From CALEUX01 sp037439945 (GTDB lineage: Bacteria > Bacteroidota > Bacteroidia > Bacteroidales > Marinilabiliaceae), in assembly GCA_037439945.1 (NCBI GenBank), contig JBBIVA010000088.1, positions 1 to 16,007 of the forward strand: 16,007 nt of DNA, written 5' to 3'. Positions 1 through 8,409 of this stretch are shown piece after piece. Within the stretch, counting starts at the first letter, position 1, and each line of letters begins with the position of its first letter. The notes beneath the pieces are model-generated. The model ran no database searches, had not been told where the DNA came from, and saw only the letters and a list, made by a program, of their open reading frames with translations. The position numbers were made by a program, and so were the translations under genes.

Positions 1-21
1 TCAATAACTTATGACTATTAA

Positions 22-44
22 TTTCTAATGACGGTCATTAGAAA
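22..44. repeat. Perfect 11-bp-arm palindrome, possible operator or hairpin
   Basis: The arms TTTCTAATGAC (22-32) and GTCATTAGAAA (34-44) are exact reverse complements around one central G. As RNA this would be a 9-bp stem with a five-base loop. It is followed on the + strand by A residues rather than T, so it is not a classic intrinsic terminator for a gene entering from the left. It lies about 65 bases before the first gene. A weak -7-like box CAAATTTG (58-65) follows it, with TTA (38-40) 17 bases upstream of that box, so the palindrome would overlap the -33 region. An operator role is inference. Confidence 0.4.
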
Positions 45-107
45 AAATGGCTAAAAACAAATTTGGGTTTATTTTAAAACCATTGCCCCTACTTAATACA
101 ATTTTTA

Positions 108-659
108 ATGGATGGTTTAATCAAAATTCAGGCTCCGGTTAAGTTTAATGCATTTAAGCATCATAAAGGCTATTTTCTGGATTTTATTAAAAAAGATGAA
201 ACAGGTACTATTTTAAAATATTTAAATACCATGTGTAATAACTATATTGATTATTACACTGGTATTTTGGAACCTGAAGAAATTTGCAACGAAATTTTAA
301 CAATTTTGAAAACATTAGGGCATTTTGAAATGGAGGAATTTAAAAAATGGATATCAAAACCAAATGGTTATGAATTAATAAAACTACATGATAATTCTGA
401 ATGGATATTAAGGATGGGCGATGACCCCGAATTTTATATACATATACACCCTGCCCGTAGTGGCGAAAGCACCATCCGGATTAAAGGTTCAACACTGAAA
501 ACTGCATTTGCAATAAAAAATTATTTGTATAAGGATGAGAGCTTATTAAATTTGGTTGAAATTAATAAGGCCAGGGAATTGGTTGGGTTGTCGCCGGTGA
601 AAAACATCAACAAAAACAAGGGCTTTTTTAAGTGTTACAAATTGTTTTTTTGTGTTTAA
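108..659 (+). CDS. Hypothetical protein, 183 aa, no recognised domain
   Basis: I do not recognise this protein. It is a soluble-looking 183-residue chain with no signal peptide and no membrane segment. The first third is mixed aromatic/charged. The middle contains EMEEFKKWISKPNGYELIKL, followed by a strand-rich segment with FYIHIHPARSGESTIRIKGS (about residues 110-129). The tail is lysine-rich and ends in aromatic and Cys residues. The short HIHPAR stretch could be a binding loop, but that is only a guess. The start at 108 is the first ATG after an AT-rich leader, and no strong Shine-Dalgarno is visible. It is 171 bases from the true start of the esterase gene, which has its own promoter-like sequence, so it is probably a separate transcript. 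A cytoplasmic location is inferred from the lack of export signals. Confidence 0.6.
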   Translation: MDGLIKIQAPVKFNAFKHHKGYFLDFIKKDETGTILKYLNTMCNNYIDYYTGILEPEEICNEILTILKTLGHFEMEEFKKWISKPNGYELIKLHDNSEWILRMGDDPEFYIHIHPARSGESTIRIKGSTLKTAFAIKNYLYKDESLLNLVEINKARELVGLSPVKNINKNKGFFKCYKLFFCV

Positions 660-663
660 TAAG

Positions 664-693
664 TTAATTTAAGGCACTAATTGGTTATTTTTG
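664..693 (+). promoter_or_regulatory. Candidate Bacteroidota-type promoter for the esterase gene
   Basis: TATTTTTG at 686-693 matches the Bacteroides -7 consensus TAnnTTTG exactly. TTA at 664-666 sits 19 bases upstream, where the -33 TTG/TTTG box belongs (one mismatch). Transcription from here would start near 700, between the preceding gene and the ATG at 831. This supports 831 as the real start rather than the in-frame TTG at 681. No experimental support. Confidence 0.4.
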
Positions 694-830
694 GCAGGAT
701 TTTTATAATTGAATTTTTAGTGCTTAAACATTCATTTTATTTAAGCATGATGCACCCTTTAAATGGGGAAATCCAATTCTCGGGCATTAAGAAAAAAACT
801 GTAGGATATTATTTTAATTATTATAAACAG

Positions 831-2780
831 ATGAAAAAAGGTTTAATATTAATCACTTTCTTATTATTTGCAGTTCAATTATTTAGCCAGGTTAAACTCC
901 CTCGGTTAATTAGCAATGGTATGGTTTTACAACGTGATTCAGCAGTTAAAATTTGGGGTTGGTCATCGAAAAATGAAAAAGTGAAGGTATTCTTCCTGGA
1001 TAAAGTATACAGTACACGGGCCAATAATAATGGAGTATGGTCAGTTACAATAAATGGGTTAAAACCAGGAGGTCCCTTTAATATGACAATAAAAGGGAAA
1101 AATACAATTGAAATAAGCAACATTTTAGTAGGCGACGTTTGGATTTGCTCCGGACAATCAAATATGGAATTACCAATGCGAAGAGTTCAATGGATTTATG
1201 AAAATGAAATAGTTGGTTCGGAGAATTCAAATATCAGGAATTTTTCTGTACCACACAGATATAATTTTGTTGAACCACAATCAGATTTAACCGGTGGAAG
1301 CTGGGCTTATGCAAATAAAAACAACGTTCTTGATTTTTCGGCGGTATCATATTTTTTTGCAAGGGAAATTTATCGTAAAAACGGCATTCCAATAGGTATA
1401 ATAAACGCCAGCATGGGTGGTTCGCCGGTTGAGGCCTGGATGAGCGAAAATACTTTAATTAATTTTCAACGTCAATACAATGAAGCTTTAATGTTTAGGG
1501 ATAACAATTTAATTAAAGAGATTGAAAACAGTGATAATATACGCATTCAAAGCTGGTACAGGCTATTAAGGCAAAAGGATGAGGGATATAGAAATAAAAC
1601 GAATAATTGGTTTGATCCAAACATTGATTGTAATGACTGGGCTAAAATGAATATTCCTGGATATTGGTCTGACTCAGAGCCTGAAATTAAAAATGGGGTA
1701 GTTTGGTTCAGAAAGAAAATAAATATAGCGGATGATATAGCCGGCAAAAATGGCTTATTGATTTTGGGCAGAATTGTTGATGCAGACTCAGTTTATGTTA
1801 ACGGCTCTTTTGTTGGTACAGTAAGTTACCAGTATCCGCCCCGCAGGTATGAAATTCCGGCCGGATTATTAAAAAAGGGTGAAAATACTATCGTTGTAAG
1901 GGTTATTAATTCATCAGGCAAGGGCGGTTTTGTCCCCGACAAAGAGTATGAATTGGTAATAGGGGATTCTAAAATTGATTTAAAGGGAGAATGGCATTAT
2001 AAACAGGGAGCCGGAATGGAGCCCCTTGCCGGCCAGACTTTTATCAGATGGAAACCATTAGGTTTATATAATGGTATGATATCGCCATTAATTAATTATG
2101 GCATAAAAGGGGTAATTTGGTACCAGGGAGAATCAAATGCAGGCCGCCCTATGGAATATCGGGAGCTTTTCCCCGCAATGATAGCAGACTGGAGAGAAAG
2201 GTTTAATCAGGGTGATTTTCCGTTTTTATTCGTTCAACTTGCCAATTATATGGAAGTTAAAGATAAACCTTCTGAAAGTAATTGGGCGTTATTACGTGAA
2301 TCGCAATCCAAAACCCTGAATGTGAAAAACACCGGTATGGCTGTTACCATCGACATTGGCGAGTGGAATGATATTCATCCTTTAAACAAAAAGGATGTTG
2401 GTGAAAGATTGGCTTTTGCAGCACAAAAAATAGCCTATAATAACAAAAACATTGTTTATTCAGGTCCGGTTTATGAATCAATGGTGGTAAACGGAAATAA
2501 AATTGAACTTACATTTTCTGAAGTTGGTTCGGGATTGATTTTTAAGGGCGATAATGAACAAGGTGCCTTTGCAATATGTGGGTCCGATAAAAAATTTGTT
2601 TGGGCCAAAGCCCTAATTACAGGGAAGGATAAGATTATTGTATGGTGTGATAATATTGAAAATCCAGTGGCTGTGCGCTATGCCTGGGCCGACAATCCCG
2701 CCGGTGTAAATTTATATAATAAGGAAGATTTGCCCGCTTCACCTTTCCGTACCGATAATTGGGACCAGAATAAAGATTAA
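831..2780 (+). CDS. Secreted sialate O-acetylesterase-type SGNH hydrolase with inserted beta-sandwich domain
   Basis: This is a 649-residue esterase that probably removes acetyl groups from sugars outside the cytoplasm. An in-frame upstream TTG at 681 exists, but ATG 831 is chosen because it begins a clear signal peptide (MKKGLILITFLLFAVQLFSQ). SGNH signatures are visible: GQSNM with nucleophile Ser110, the WYQGESN block at 430-436, and DIHP with the catalytic Asp514/His516 pair. Between the two halves of the SGNH fold (about residues 270-400) lies a beta-galactosidase-like jelly-roll segment (WFRKKINIADD through GENTIVVRVINSSGKGGF). An SGNH domain interrupted by a jelly roll is typical of the sialate O-acetylesterase family and of CAZy family CE20 xyloglucan acetylesterases. 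The true substrate cannot be told from sequence. The gene precedes a carbohydrate-type hybrid sensor kinase, which fits a polysaccharide-degradation role. Confidence 0.88.
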   Translation: MKKGLILITFLLFAVQLFSQVKLPRLISNGMVLQRDSAVKIWGWSSKNEKVKVFFLDKVYSTRANNNGVWSVTINGLKPGGPFNMTIKGKNTIEISNILVGDVWICSGQSNMELPMRRVQWIYENEIVGSENSNIRNFSVPHRYNFVEPQSDLTGGSWAYANKNNVLDFSAVSYFFAREIYRKNGIPIGIINASMGGSPVEAWMSENTLINFQRQYNEALMFRDNNLIKEIENSDNIRIQSWYRLLRQKDEGYRNKTNNWFDPNIDCNDWAKMNIPGYWSDSEPEIKNGVVWFRKKINIADDIAGKNGLLILGRIVDADSVYVNGSFVGTVSYQYPPRRYEIPAGLLKKGENTIVVRVINSSGKGGFVPDKEYELVIGDSKIDLKGEWHYKQGAGMEPLAGQTFIRWKPLGLYNGMISPLINYGIKGVIWYQGESNAGRPMEYRELFPAMIADWRERFNQGDFPFLFVQLANYMEVKDKPSESNWALLRESQSKTLNVKNTGMAVTIDIGEWNDIHPLNKKDVGERLAFAAQKIAYNNKNIVYSGPVYESMVVNGNKIELTFSEVGSGLIFKGDNEQGAFAICGSDKKFVWAKALITGKDKIIVWCDNIENPVAVRYAWADNPAGVNLYNKEDLPASPFRTDNWDQNKD

Positions 2781-2821
2781 CTTGGTTTCAATTATATTCG
2801 TCAATACATTTTCAGCAATTT

Positions 2822-2848
2822 TAAAAGATGCTGGTTTATTATCTTTTA
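2822..2848 (+). terminator. Weak candidate terminator hairpin after the esterase
   Basis: TAAAAGAT (2822-2829) and ATCTTTTA (2841-2848) are exact reverse complements separated by 11 bases, 42 bases after the esterase stop. The stem is almost entirely A/T and only a short T-rich stretch follows, so it is weaker than a standard intrinsic terminator. The position is sensible. Confidence 0.3.
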
Positions 2849-2894
2849 TTGCATAAACATTTTTAAAGCAGTATTTGAGTTAATACTTTACTTA

Positions 2895-2924
2895 TTGATT
2901 TGTAAATTAATAGGGTAAAATTTG
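2895..2924 (+). promoter_or_regulatory. Weak candidate promoter for the hybrid sensor gene
   Basis: TTG (2895-2897) is followed after 19 bases by AAAATTTG (2917-2924), which matches TAnnTTTG at all fixed positions but the first. It would give a leader of nearly 200 bases before ATG 3125. Such matches are common in AT-rich DNA. Confidence 0.25.
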
Positions 2925-3124
2925 TCAATTGTGAAAATTCATTAATTTTTTTAATCTTTACAGAAACATTTAAAGGGTTCATATCTAACAGGTTTATAAA
3001 CACTTATTAAAAAAAATGGTAGTTTTTTAAAAGACCAAAAATAATAGGTCAGAACCTTAAGGGATTTAAAAAAAAAATTTCCCGAATTTGATTATCCCGG
3101 AAAGAATTAAAAACATAAATATTC

Positions 3125-6100
3125 ATGAAAATTTGTGGAATGTTGGGGGTTTGGATAGTAGTAAATTTTTTTCTTGTTAGCCAGGAACTATATTCCAACC
3201 AGCGAAACCTAAATTTCAGGACATTACCGGCATCCGAGAACCTTTCACAGCCATCTGTATTGGCAATGGTACAGGATTCAATAGGTTTTTTATGGATAGG
3301 AACAAAGGATGGATTAAATCGTTTTGATGGATATGATCTGATAAACTTTAAGTATAATCCAAACAGCAACAATAGTTTATCAAATAATGAAATTTCATGC
3401 CTTGAACCAGACAGGGGTAAGTATTTATGGATTGGAACCCGAAGTGGTGGTGTTAACCGGATGGAGTTTGCCACAGGAATTATTACACGTTTCAACAATT
3501 TAACCTATGATGATTTAATTCGTGATATTTACCTTGATTCCCAGAATAAATTATGGGTTGGTACCACCGAAGGGTTATTTAATTTCAGGGAAACAGACGG
3601 TGAAATATATAAACCTGAAAATCTTTCAAAAAACGCCGTTTACCGCAGAGAAACCAATGAACCATTTATCCCTTCAAAACTAAATATTTCTGTAGCTTCA
3701 ATTTATGAATACAAACCCGGAAAACTTCTTGTTGGTGCCGGGCAGGGTTTATTTGAATACAATATTGAGCGTAACGAGTTCAGGTCAATTTCTGCTGAAA
3801 CCCTGGAAGTTACAATTTTTACCGATATCATAATTGACTCAAAAGGTAATATTTGGGCGGGTTCGTATGATGGCCTTTTTAAACTGAAACCCGAAGTTGA
3901 GGAAAACCGATTTTCAATTATTAAATTTGGTACATCACAGATGCCGGAAAGAAGACTTCCTGTTGATTGGGTTGAGCAGGTTGTTGAAGACCATAATGGT
4001 AACATATGGCTTGGCACAAGGGGCGGAGGGCTGATACGTATTGGAAATGAAAAAATAGAAGCCATATATACATATTCAAGTTTTGGATTATCCGGAATAC
4101 CTGACATAATTATTAACTCATTGCTTATTGACCGTACAGGCATATTATGGATAGGGACTGAAAGTAAAGGAATGGGTTATATTGACCTTTATGGGAAAAA
4201 GTTTTACTCGGTGGGTCCAAAAACCCGATACCGTGATGGGTTAAACGATAACCTTATAACATCAATAACAGGTAATAATAGTACACTTTGGGTTGGTACT
4301 GCAAGTTCAGGAATTGATGTTTTTAAAATTGTAGAGAACAAAATTGAGAAAACAGGTAATATTCCAAGAGTAATTTTAAGTTCAAATTTGTGGAAAAGCG
4401 AAATTATATCCCTTTTGTGCGATAGTGAAAATGCACTCTGGATTGGATCAACAACAAATAGCCTGGTCAGATTTTCGGAAAATTCAGGTTTTAACAGTTA
4501 TGTTGTAAATGGTTTTGTATTTTCGTTATTTGAAGACACCAGGGGAAATATTTGGTTTGGTACCTGGGGTCAGGGTTTAGGCTACATAAACAAGAACAGC
4601 CGAAGTATTGTGCAATATAACCATTCACCCGAAAACTTTATTGGCCTTAGCAGCGATAAAATTCTTTCAATTTTTATTGACTCCCGCGATTACCTTTGGG
4701 TTGGGACCAAAGGTGGTGGGGTATGTGTTATACATCTCAACCATATTTTTAACCGCACAGGAGGTTTTCATACATTAAAGCATATTCCGGGAAACGCCAA
4801 TAGTTTAACCTATAACGATGTTTACAGTGTTTTGGAAGATAGTAAAGGAAATATTTGGGTTGCAACCGGAAGCGGGCTTAATAAGGTCGAAATACCAACC
4901 GGCATAACTCTTGAAAAGGCCCTGGTTGAGAAAAGAATAACTTTTAAACATGTTACTGAAGAAGATGGGTTAAGTGGTGGAATTGTTTTTTCAATGGAGG
5001 AGGATAATAACGGAAACCTATGGTTGGGAACTAATAAGGGTATTACAAGATATAATCCTGAATCACATAAATTTATATCTTATGGCCCTAATGATGGGTT
5101 ACAATCAAGTAAATTCCTTTCAAACGGTTCGTTTAATTTAAAGAATGGCGGGCTTATGTTTTTCGGGGGAATTGATGGGTTAACATATTTTTCCCCAGAT
5201 AGTATTACAGCCAATCCTTTTCCTGCATCGGTGCAAATTACAGGTCTAAGGTTACATAATTCACCCGTTGTTCCCGGACAGAAAATAAAGGGACGAATAA
5301 TTCTGGAGAAGAGTATAAGTCAAACCAAAAACCTTGAATTGGCATTTGGCGATAATGAAATAACATTTGAATTTTCGGCCCTTCATTTCTCCAGTCCTGA
5401 AAAAAACAGATATAAATACAGGTTATTGGGTTTTAATAACGAATGGCAGGAAACAGGTAGCCAAAACCGCCGTGCAACCTATACCAACCTTCGTCCGGGT
5501 GATTACATATTCCAGGTAACGGCAACAAATAATGATGGTATTGCAAGTGATGTTGTGGCCCGCCTTAACTTAACCATATTACCCCCCTTATGGAGAACCC
5601 TTTGGGCCTATGGTTTCTATATTCTTTGCCTGATGTTTTTACTTTGGATTTTTCGTAAGTATTCAATAATTGGAGTTAAAAAGAAGAACCGGCTCGTAAT
5701 TGAGAGCCTTGAACATAAGAGGGAAACGGAAATGATTGAAGCCAAAATGCGCTTTTTTACTAATGTTTCTCACGAAATAAGAACCCCGTTAACCTTAATA
5801 AACGCCCCGCTTCAGCAGCTTCTGAAACGCGAAACTGACTCTGATACGCATCAGGCACTTGTAATAATTCATCGAAATGTAAAAAGATTGTTGAACCAGG
5901 TAACCCAATTGCTTGAGTTCAGGCGTATGGAAAAAGGCCATTCTGATGTCAGATGTTCATCATTCTCAATTCATTTGCTTATAAATGAGATTATTCCTTC
6001 GTTCGAAATTTTACGTAAACAAAAGGATATTGATATTATAATTAACAAAAACGGGTTGGAATTTATTTATGCCGACAGGAATTTAATGGCTACTGTAGTT

Positions 6101-7300
6101 TATAACCTTATTTCAAATTCCTTGAAGTTTACACCTGAAAAAGGCAACTTAACAATTCTGATTGACGGACCCGATGAAATAATAAGTAAACCTTCAGATA
6201 ATTACAGGGACTTTGTAAAAATACGGATTTGTGATACTGGTCCTGGAATTCCTGATAATGAGCTTAATAATGTTTTTCAACGATTTTACCAGGTATCTGA
6301 TAAAAGTAAGGAACACCTTGGTGGATCGGGTATTGGCCTTTCAATAGTCAAAGAATTTGTTGAAAAAAATGAAGGTACAATTACAGTTTATAATTTGCCA
6401 GAACAAGGTTGTTGTTTTGAAATTTTAATTCCGGCCGGCTTCATTGTTGAAGAACAATACGGTGGTGAAAATATCTCAATTGATGAGATTGTGTCGGGAA
6501 ATGGAGGTTTATTGAAGGATGAGAGTTCAATAAACCATAAACAGTCACGGATTTTAATAGTTGAGGATGATGTGGAGCTTGCGGCCTACCTTAAATCTTT
6601 TTTTGACCATGGTTATACCACTCAATATATACATGATGGCTTAAAGGCATGGGAAATGGTGGCTGAATTTAACCCCGATATTATTATATGCGATGTAATG
6701 CTTCCCGGTATTAATGGTATTGAACTTTGTAAAAGAATAAAAGGCAATGAAATTACCGGTCACATACCCGTCATAATGCTTACAGCAAAAACCGAGGAAG
6801 AAAGCATGTTGGAAGGGTTAACGTCAGGCGCCGACAGTTACCTTATTAAACCTTTTAATATTAATGTTCTCGAAGCCCAGGTTTCTTCCCTTATTAAATC
6901 AATAAAGACTTTTAAAAAGAGATATAGCCAACAGTTTGTTATTGGGCCTAATGAAGAAACTATTACTCCAATGGATGAAAAGTTTCTCAAAAAACTAATT
7001 GAAATTATTGAAAATAACATTGCCGACACATCTTTTGATGTTCCTCAACTTATTGAATCAATGCATATGAGCCATTCAATAATATTAAAAAAAGTGAAAG
7101 TGCTTACAGGTCTTTCATTGGTTGAATTTATTCGGTCGATGAGAATTAAGAAAGCCGCCCAGATTTTTAAACAGGATAAATTATCAGTTTCAGAAGTTGG
7201 CTTTATGGTTGGGTTTTCTGATCCTAAATATTTTAGCAAGTGCTTTACAAAGGAAATAGGCAAAAAACCAACCGATTATATAAAAGAAGTGCATGGTTAG
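3125..7300 (+). CDS. Hybrid two-component system sensor/regulator (HTCS, SusR-like class)
   Basis: A single 1391-residue protein combines sensor, kinase, response regulator and transcription factor. A signal peptide-like start (MKICGMLGVWIVVNFFLVSQ) leads into a periplasmic region with 14 countable LWIGT-type two-component propeller repeats (about residues 50-690), enough for two seven-bladed propellers. Next come a Y_Y_Y domain (about 760-815), one membrane helix (about 827-846), and HisKA with phospho-acceptor His883 in FFTNVSHEIRTPL. The ATPase domain has an N box at about 994, CDTGPGIPD, and GGSGIGLS. The receiver has acidic pair Asp1148/Asp1149, phospho-acceptor Asp1190 and Lys1242. An AraC-type double HTH occupies about 1300-1390. 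All catalytic residues are present. The family senses oligosaccharides and activates polysaccharide-utilisation genes; the ligand here is unknown. It stands alone, 344 bases after the esterase and 1.1 kb before the propeller operon, so its target may be either neighbour or genes outside the window. Confidence 0.96.
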   Translation: MKICGMLGVWIVVNFFLVSQELYSNQRNLNFRTLPASENLSQPSVLAMVQDSIGFLWIGTKDGLNRFDGYDLINFKYNPNSNNSLSNNEISCLEPDRGKYLWIGTRSGGVNRMEFATGIITRFNNLTYDDLIRDIYLDSQNKLWVGTTEGLFNFRETDGEIYKPENLSKNAVYRRETNEPFIPSKLNISVASIYEYKPGKLLVGAGQGLFEYNIERNEFRSISAETLEVTIFTDIIIDSKGNIWAGSYDGLFKLKPEVEENRFSIIKFGTSQMPERRLPVDWVEQVVEDHNGNIWLGTRGGGLIRIGNEKIEAIYTYSSFGLSGIPDIIINSLLIDRTGILWIGTESKGMGYIDLYGKKFYSVGPKTRYRDGLNDNLITSITGNNSTLWVGTASSGIDVFKIVENKIEKTGNIPRVILSSNLWKSEIISLLCDSENALWIGSTTNSLVRFSENSGFNSYVVNGFVFSLFEDTRGNIWFGTWGQGLGYINKNSRSIVQYNHSPENFIGLSSDKILSIFIDSRDYLWVGTKGGGVCVIHLNHIFNRTGGFHTLKHIPGNANSLTYNDVYSVLEDSKGNIWVATGSGLNKVEIPTGITLEKALVEKRITFKHVTEEDGLSGGIVFSMEEDNNGNLWLGTNKGITRYNPESHKFISYGPNDGLQSSKFLSNGSFNLKNGGLMFFGGIDGLTYFSPDSITANPFPASVQITGLRLHNSPVVPGQKIKGRIILEKSISQTKNLELAFGDNEITFEFSALHFSSPEKNRYKYRLLGFNNEWQETGSQNRRATYTNLRPGDYIFQVTATNNDGIASDVVARLNLTILPPLWRTLWAYGFYILCLMFLLWIFRKYSIIGVKKKNRLVIESLEHKRETEMIEAKMRFFTNVSHEIRTPLTLINAPLQQLLKRETDSDTHQALVIIHRNVKRLLNQVTQLLEFRRMEKGHSDVRCSSFSIHLLINEIIPSFEILRKQKDIDIIINKNGLEFIYADRNLMATVVYNLISNSLKFTPEKGNLTILIDGPDEIISKPSDNYRDFVKIRICDTGPGIPDNELNNVFQRFYQVSDKSKEHLGGSGIGLSIVKEFVEKNEGTITVYNLPEQGCCFEILIPAGFIVEEQYGGENISIDEIVSGNGGLLKDESSINHKQSRILIVEDDVELAAYLKSFFDHGYTTQYIHDGLKAWEMVAEFNPDIIICDVMLPGINGIELCKRIKGNEITGHIPVIMLTAKTEEESMLEGLTSGADSYLIKPFNINVLEAQVSSLIKSIKTFKKRYSQQFVIGPNEETITPMDEKFLKKLIEIIENNIADTSFDVPQLIESMHMSHSIILKKVKVLTGLSLVEFIRSMRIKKAAQIFKQDKLSVSEVGFMVGFSDPKYFSKCFTKEIGKKPTDYIKEVHG

Positions 7301-7665
7301 TTTTAGTAATGAACTCTCTGATTTGAAGTTTGAGTTTATTCTATTTATGGTAATAAATATCCTTGTAATATCTCATAAGCCTTTTCAGGCCTTAAAACTA
7401 TTAACCGCATTTTTGTAATATTAACCTACCTTTTACTAAATTATATAACATCTGTGTTGTTTTACAAAATCATTTTGAAAAGTTAATATTTAGTAATCAA
7501 CAATCTTTATTTAAGTACATCTTTTCCCCTCCTTAATTAAATAATTTTCATCGATTTAACAAATATTGAATTAAGATTACTTTAAGCCTGTTATTTTGAA
7601 TAAATATAAATTAATCCTAAAATGGTTTAACAGTCGGGTTTCCACATCAAGAATGCGTAATCTGA

Positions 7666-7688
7666 GATGTTAACCCAATGTTAACATC
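7666..7688. promoter_or_regulatory. Perfect 9-bp inverted repeat, likely operator
   Basis: GATGTTAAC (7666-7674) and GTTAACATC (7680-7688) are exact reverse complements around CCAAT. Because GTTAAC is itself palindromic, the element can also be read as two ATGTTAAC direct repeats spaced 11 bases start to start, about one helical turn. No T-run follows, so it is not an intrinsic terminator. It sits in the long gap between the hybrid regulator and the propeller operon, a natural place for a dimeric or tandem regulator site. The binding protein is unknown. Confidence 0.45.
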
Positions 7689-7935
7689 CCTAAAAATTAA
7701 CTGTATATCAAATGTAATGCTTCATTTTTGTAGATATTATGTATTAATTTAGATAGAGGTTTTTTATTGTTTTTTAATATGAGGTTAAAAAAATAGTTTG
7801 CAGAATTTTTTATATATGTTCATCATAGTTTAAAATTTGTTAAAAACAGAAGATAATGTTTAACTGTAATATTTGTAATAAATAATAACCTGGTTAACAG
7901 GAACAAATTCAGGATAATTTAAAAATGAATAATTA

Positions 7936-7963
7936 TTGGCAATCGACCCAAAGAATATATTTA
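7936..7963 (+). promoter_or_regulatory. Weak candidate promoter upstream of the propeller operon
   Basis: TTG (7936-7938) is followed after 17 bases by TATATTTA (7956-7963), one mismatch from TAnnTTTG. It would give a leader of about 440 bases that includes the small frame at 8105 and the hairpins at 8283 and 8355. Other near-matches exist in the same gap, so this is only a candidate. Confidence 0.22.
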
Positions 7964-8104
7964 CATTAAGGTAAGGTCATGGAAAATATTTATGATTATT
8001 AAACCAAAACATAAATAATTAATCAAAAAAAAGAGAAGTGAGTTACTAAAGTTAGCCTGAAAAGTCAGGAAAAATTACGGCCCTATTAAAAAAGTTATTT
8101 ACGG

Positions 8105-8173
8105 ATGAAACACCCATGTTTTTGCATACCCCTTGATCAGCATTGCGGTACAAATTATACTCTTTTTAGGTAA
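8105..8173 (+). CDS. Possible 22-aa leader peptide with three cysteines
   Basis: ATG at 8105 opens a 22-codon frame that ends with TAA at 8171-8173. It begins MKHPCFCIPLDQHCG, so it has a C-x-C pair plus a third Cys within its first 14 residues, and it ends in TLFR. The start context (TTATTTACGGATGAAA) closely resembles that of the propeller gene at 8410 (TTATTTACAGATGAAA), and both starts lie 35-37 bases after a perfect hairpin. The esterase start (ATAAACAGATGAAA) is partly similar, so the context may just be a common initiation pattern. It could be a regulatory leader peptide, a decayed gene start, or chance. Confidence 0.25.
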   Translation: MKHPCFCIPLDQHCGTNYTLFR

Positions 8174-8409
8174 GCAAAATTGTAAAAAAATTGTATAAAT
8201 GTTTGTTCTCACGAAATAACTTAGGCAATTGTAATACCACCAAAATTAAATTATATTATAATTGATCTTGTCCTAAATTTTAGGGAATAGTTCCCCCAAA
8301 GTATCGGTACAAGCTATTATACCTTCAAAAATTAATTTTATTTTGATGAAACGAGCCCCGATTGTTCGGGGCGAGTTCCATCCAACCTTAATAAAAAAAT
8401 TATTTACAG
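8174..8409 (+). promoter_or_regulatory. Structured 5' leader of the propeller operon
   Basis: The 236 bases before the first propeller gene hold two perfect hairpins. GGGAA-TAG-TTCCC lies at 8283-8295. GCCCCGA-TTGT-TCGGGGC lies at 8355-8372 and is a 7-bp GC-rich stem with a four-base loop, conspicuous in such AT-rich surroundings. Neither is followed by a T-run, and the second ends only 37 bases before the ATG. An imperfect CGGTACAA...TTATAC word occurs at 8146-8160 and again at 8305-8323. This may be an mRNA-stabilising or attenuating leader. I recognise no known riboswitch in it. Confidence 0.4.

Larger units (their letters stand above)
2781..3124. other. Intergenic region between esterase and sensor kinase, no gene seen
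   Basis: The 344 bases are very AT-rich and stop codons are dense in all frames. Near the left end is an AT-rich stem-loop, and in the middle a weak promoter-like pair; both are listed separately. Close to the sensor start there are A-tracts and a short GACC/GGTC inverted pair. I see no RNA gene or mobile-element remnant. Confidence 0.6.
7301..8104. other. Long intergenic region, no protein gene seen
   Basis: Very AT-rich DNA follows the hybrid sensor stop, with no open frame that looks coding on either strand. It contains a small GCCT/AGGC hairpin near 7379-7390 without a T-run, and the strong inverted repeat at 7666-7688 (listed separately). CCTG/CAGG flanks GTTAA at 7889-7901. A perfect 5-bp hairpin CCTGA-AAAG-TCAGG lies at 8056-8069. 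I recognise no riboswitch class, tRNA or insertion-sequence remnant. Its size and the repeated GTTAAC-like words suggest a regulatory region for the downstream operon, which is inference. Confidence 0.55.

Noticed and set aside
681..830. In-frame TTG start extending the esterase by 50 codons
   Set aside because: The extension would bury a clear signal peptide that begins at ATG 831, and a promoter-like TAnnTTTG box lies inside it.
3049..3498. Minus-strand open frame of 149 codons over the start of the hybrid sensor
   Set aside because: It lies antisense to a gene with clear domains, has no recognisable motif and no promoter or ribosome site; it is a shadow frame.
7301..8409. A riboswitch or tRNA in the long gap
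   Set aside because: Only short hairpins are visible. No cloverleaf and no conserved riboswitch core was recognised by eye on either strand.
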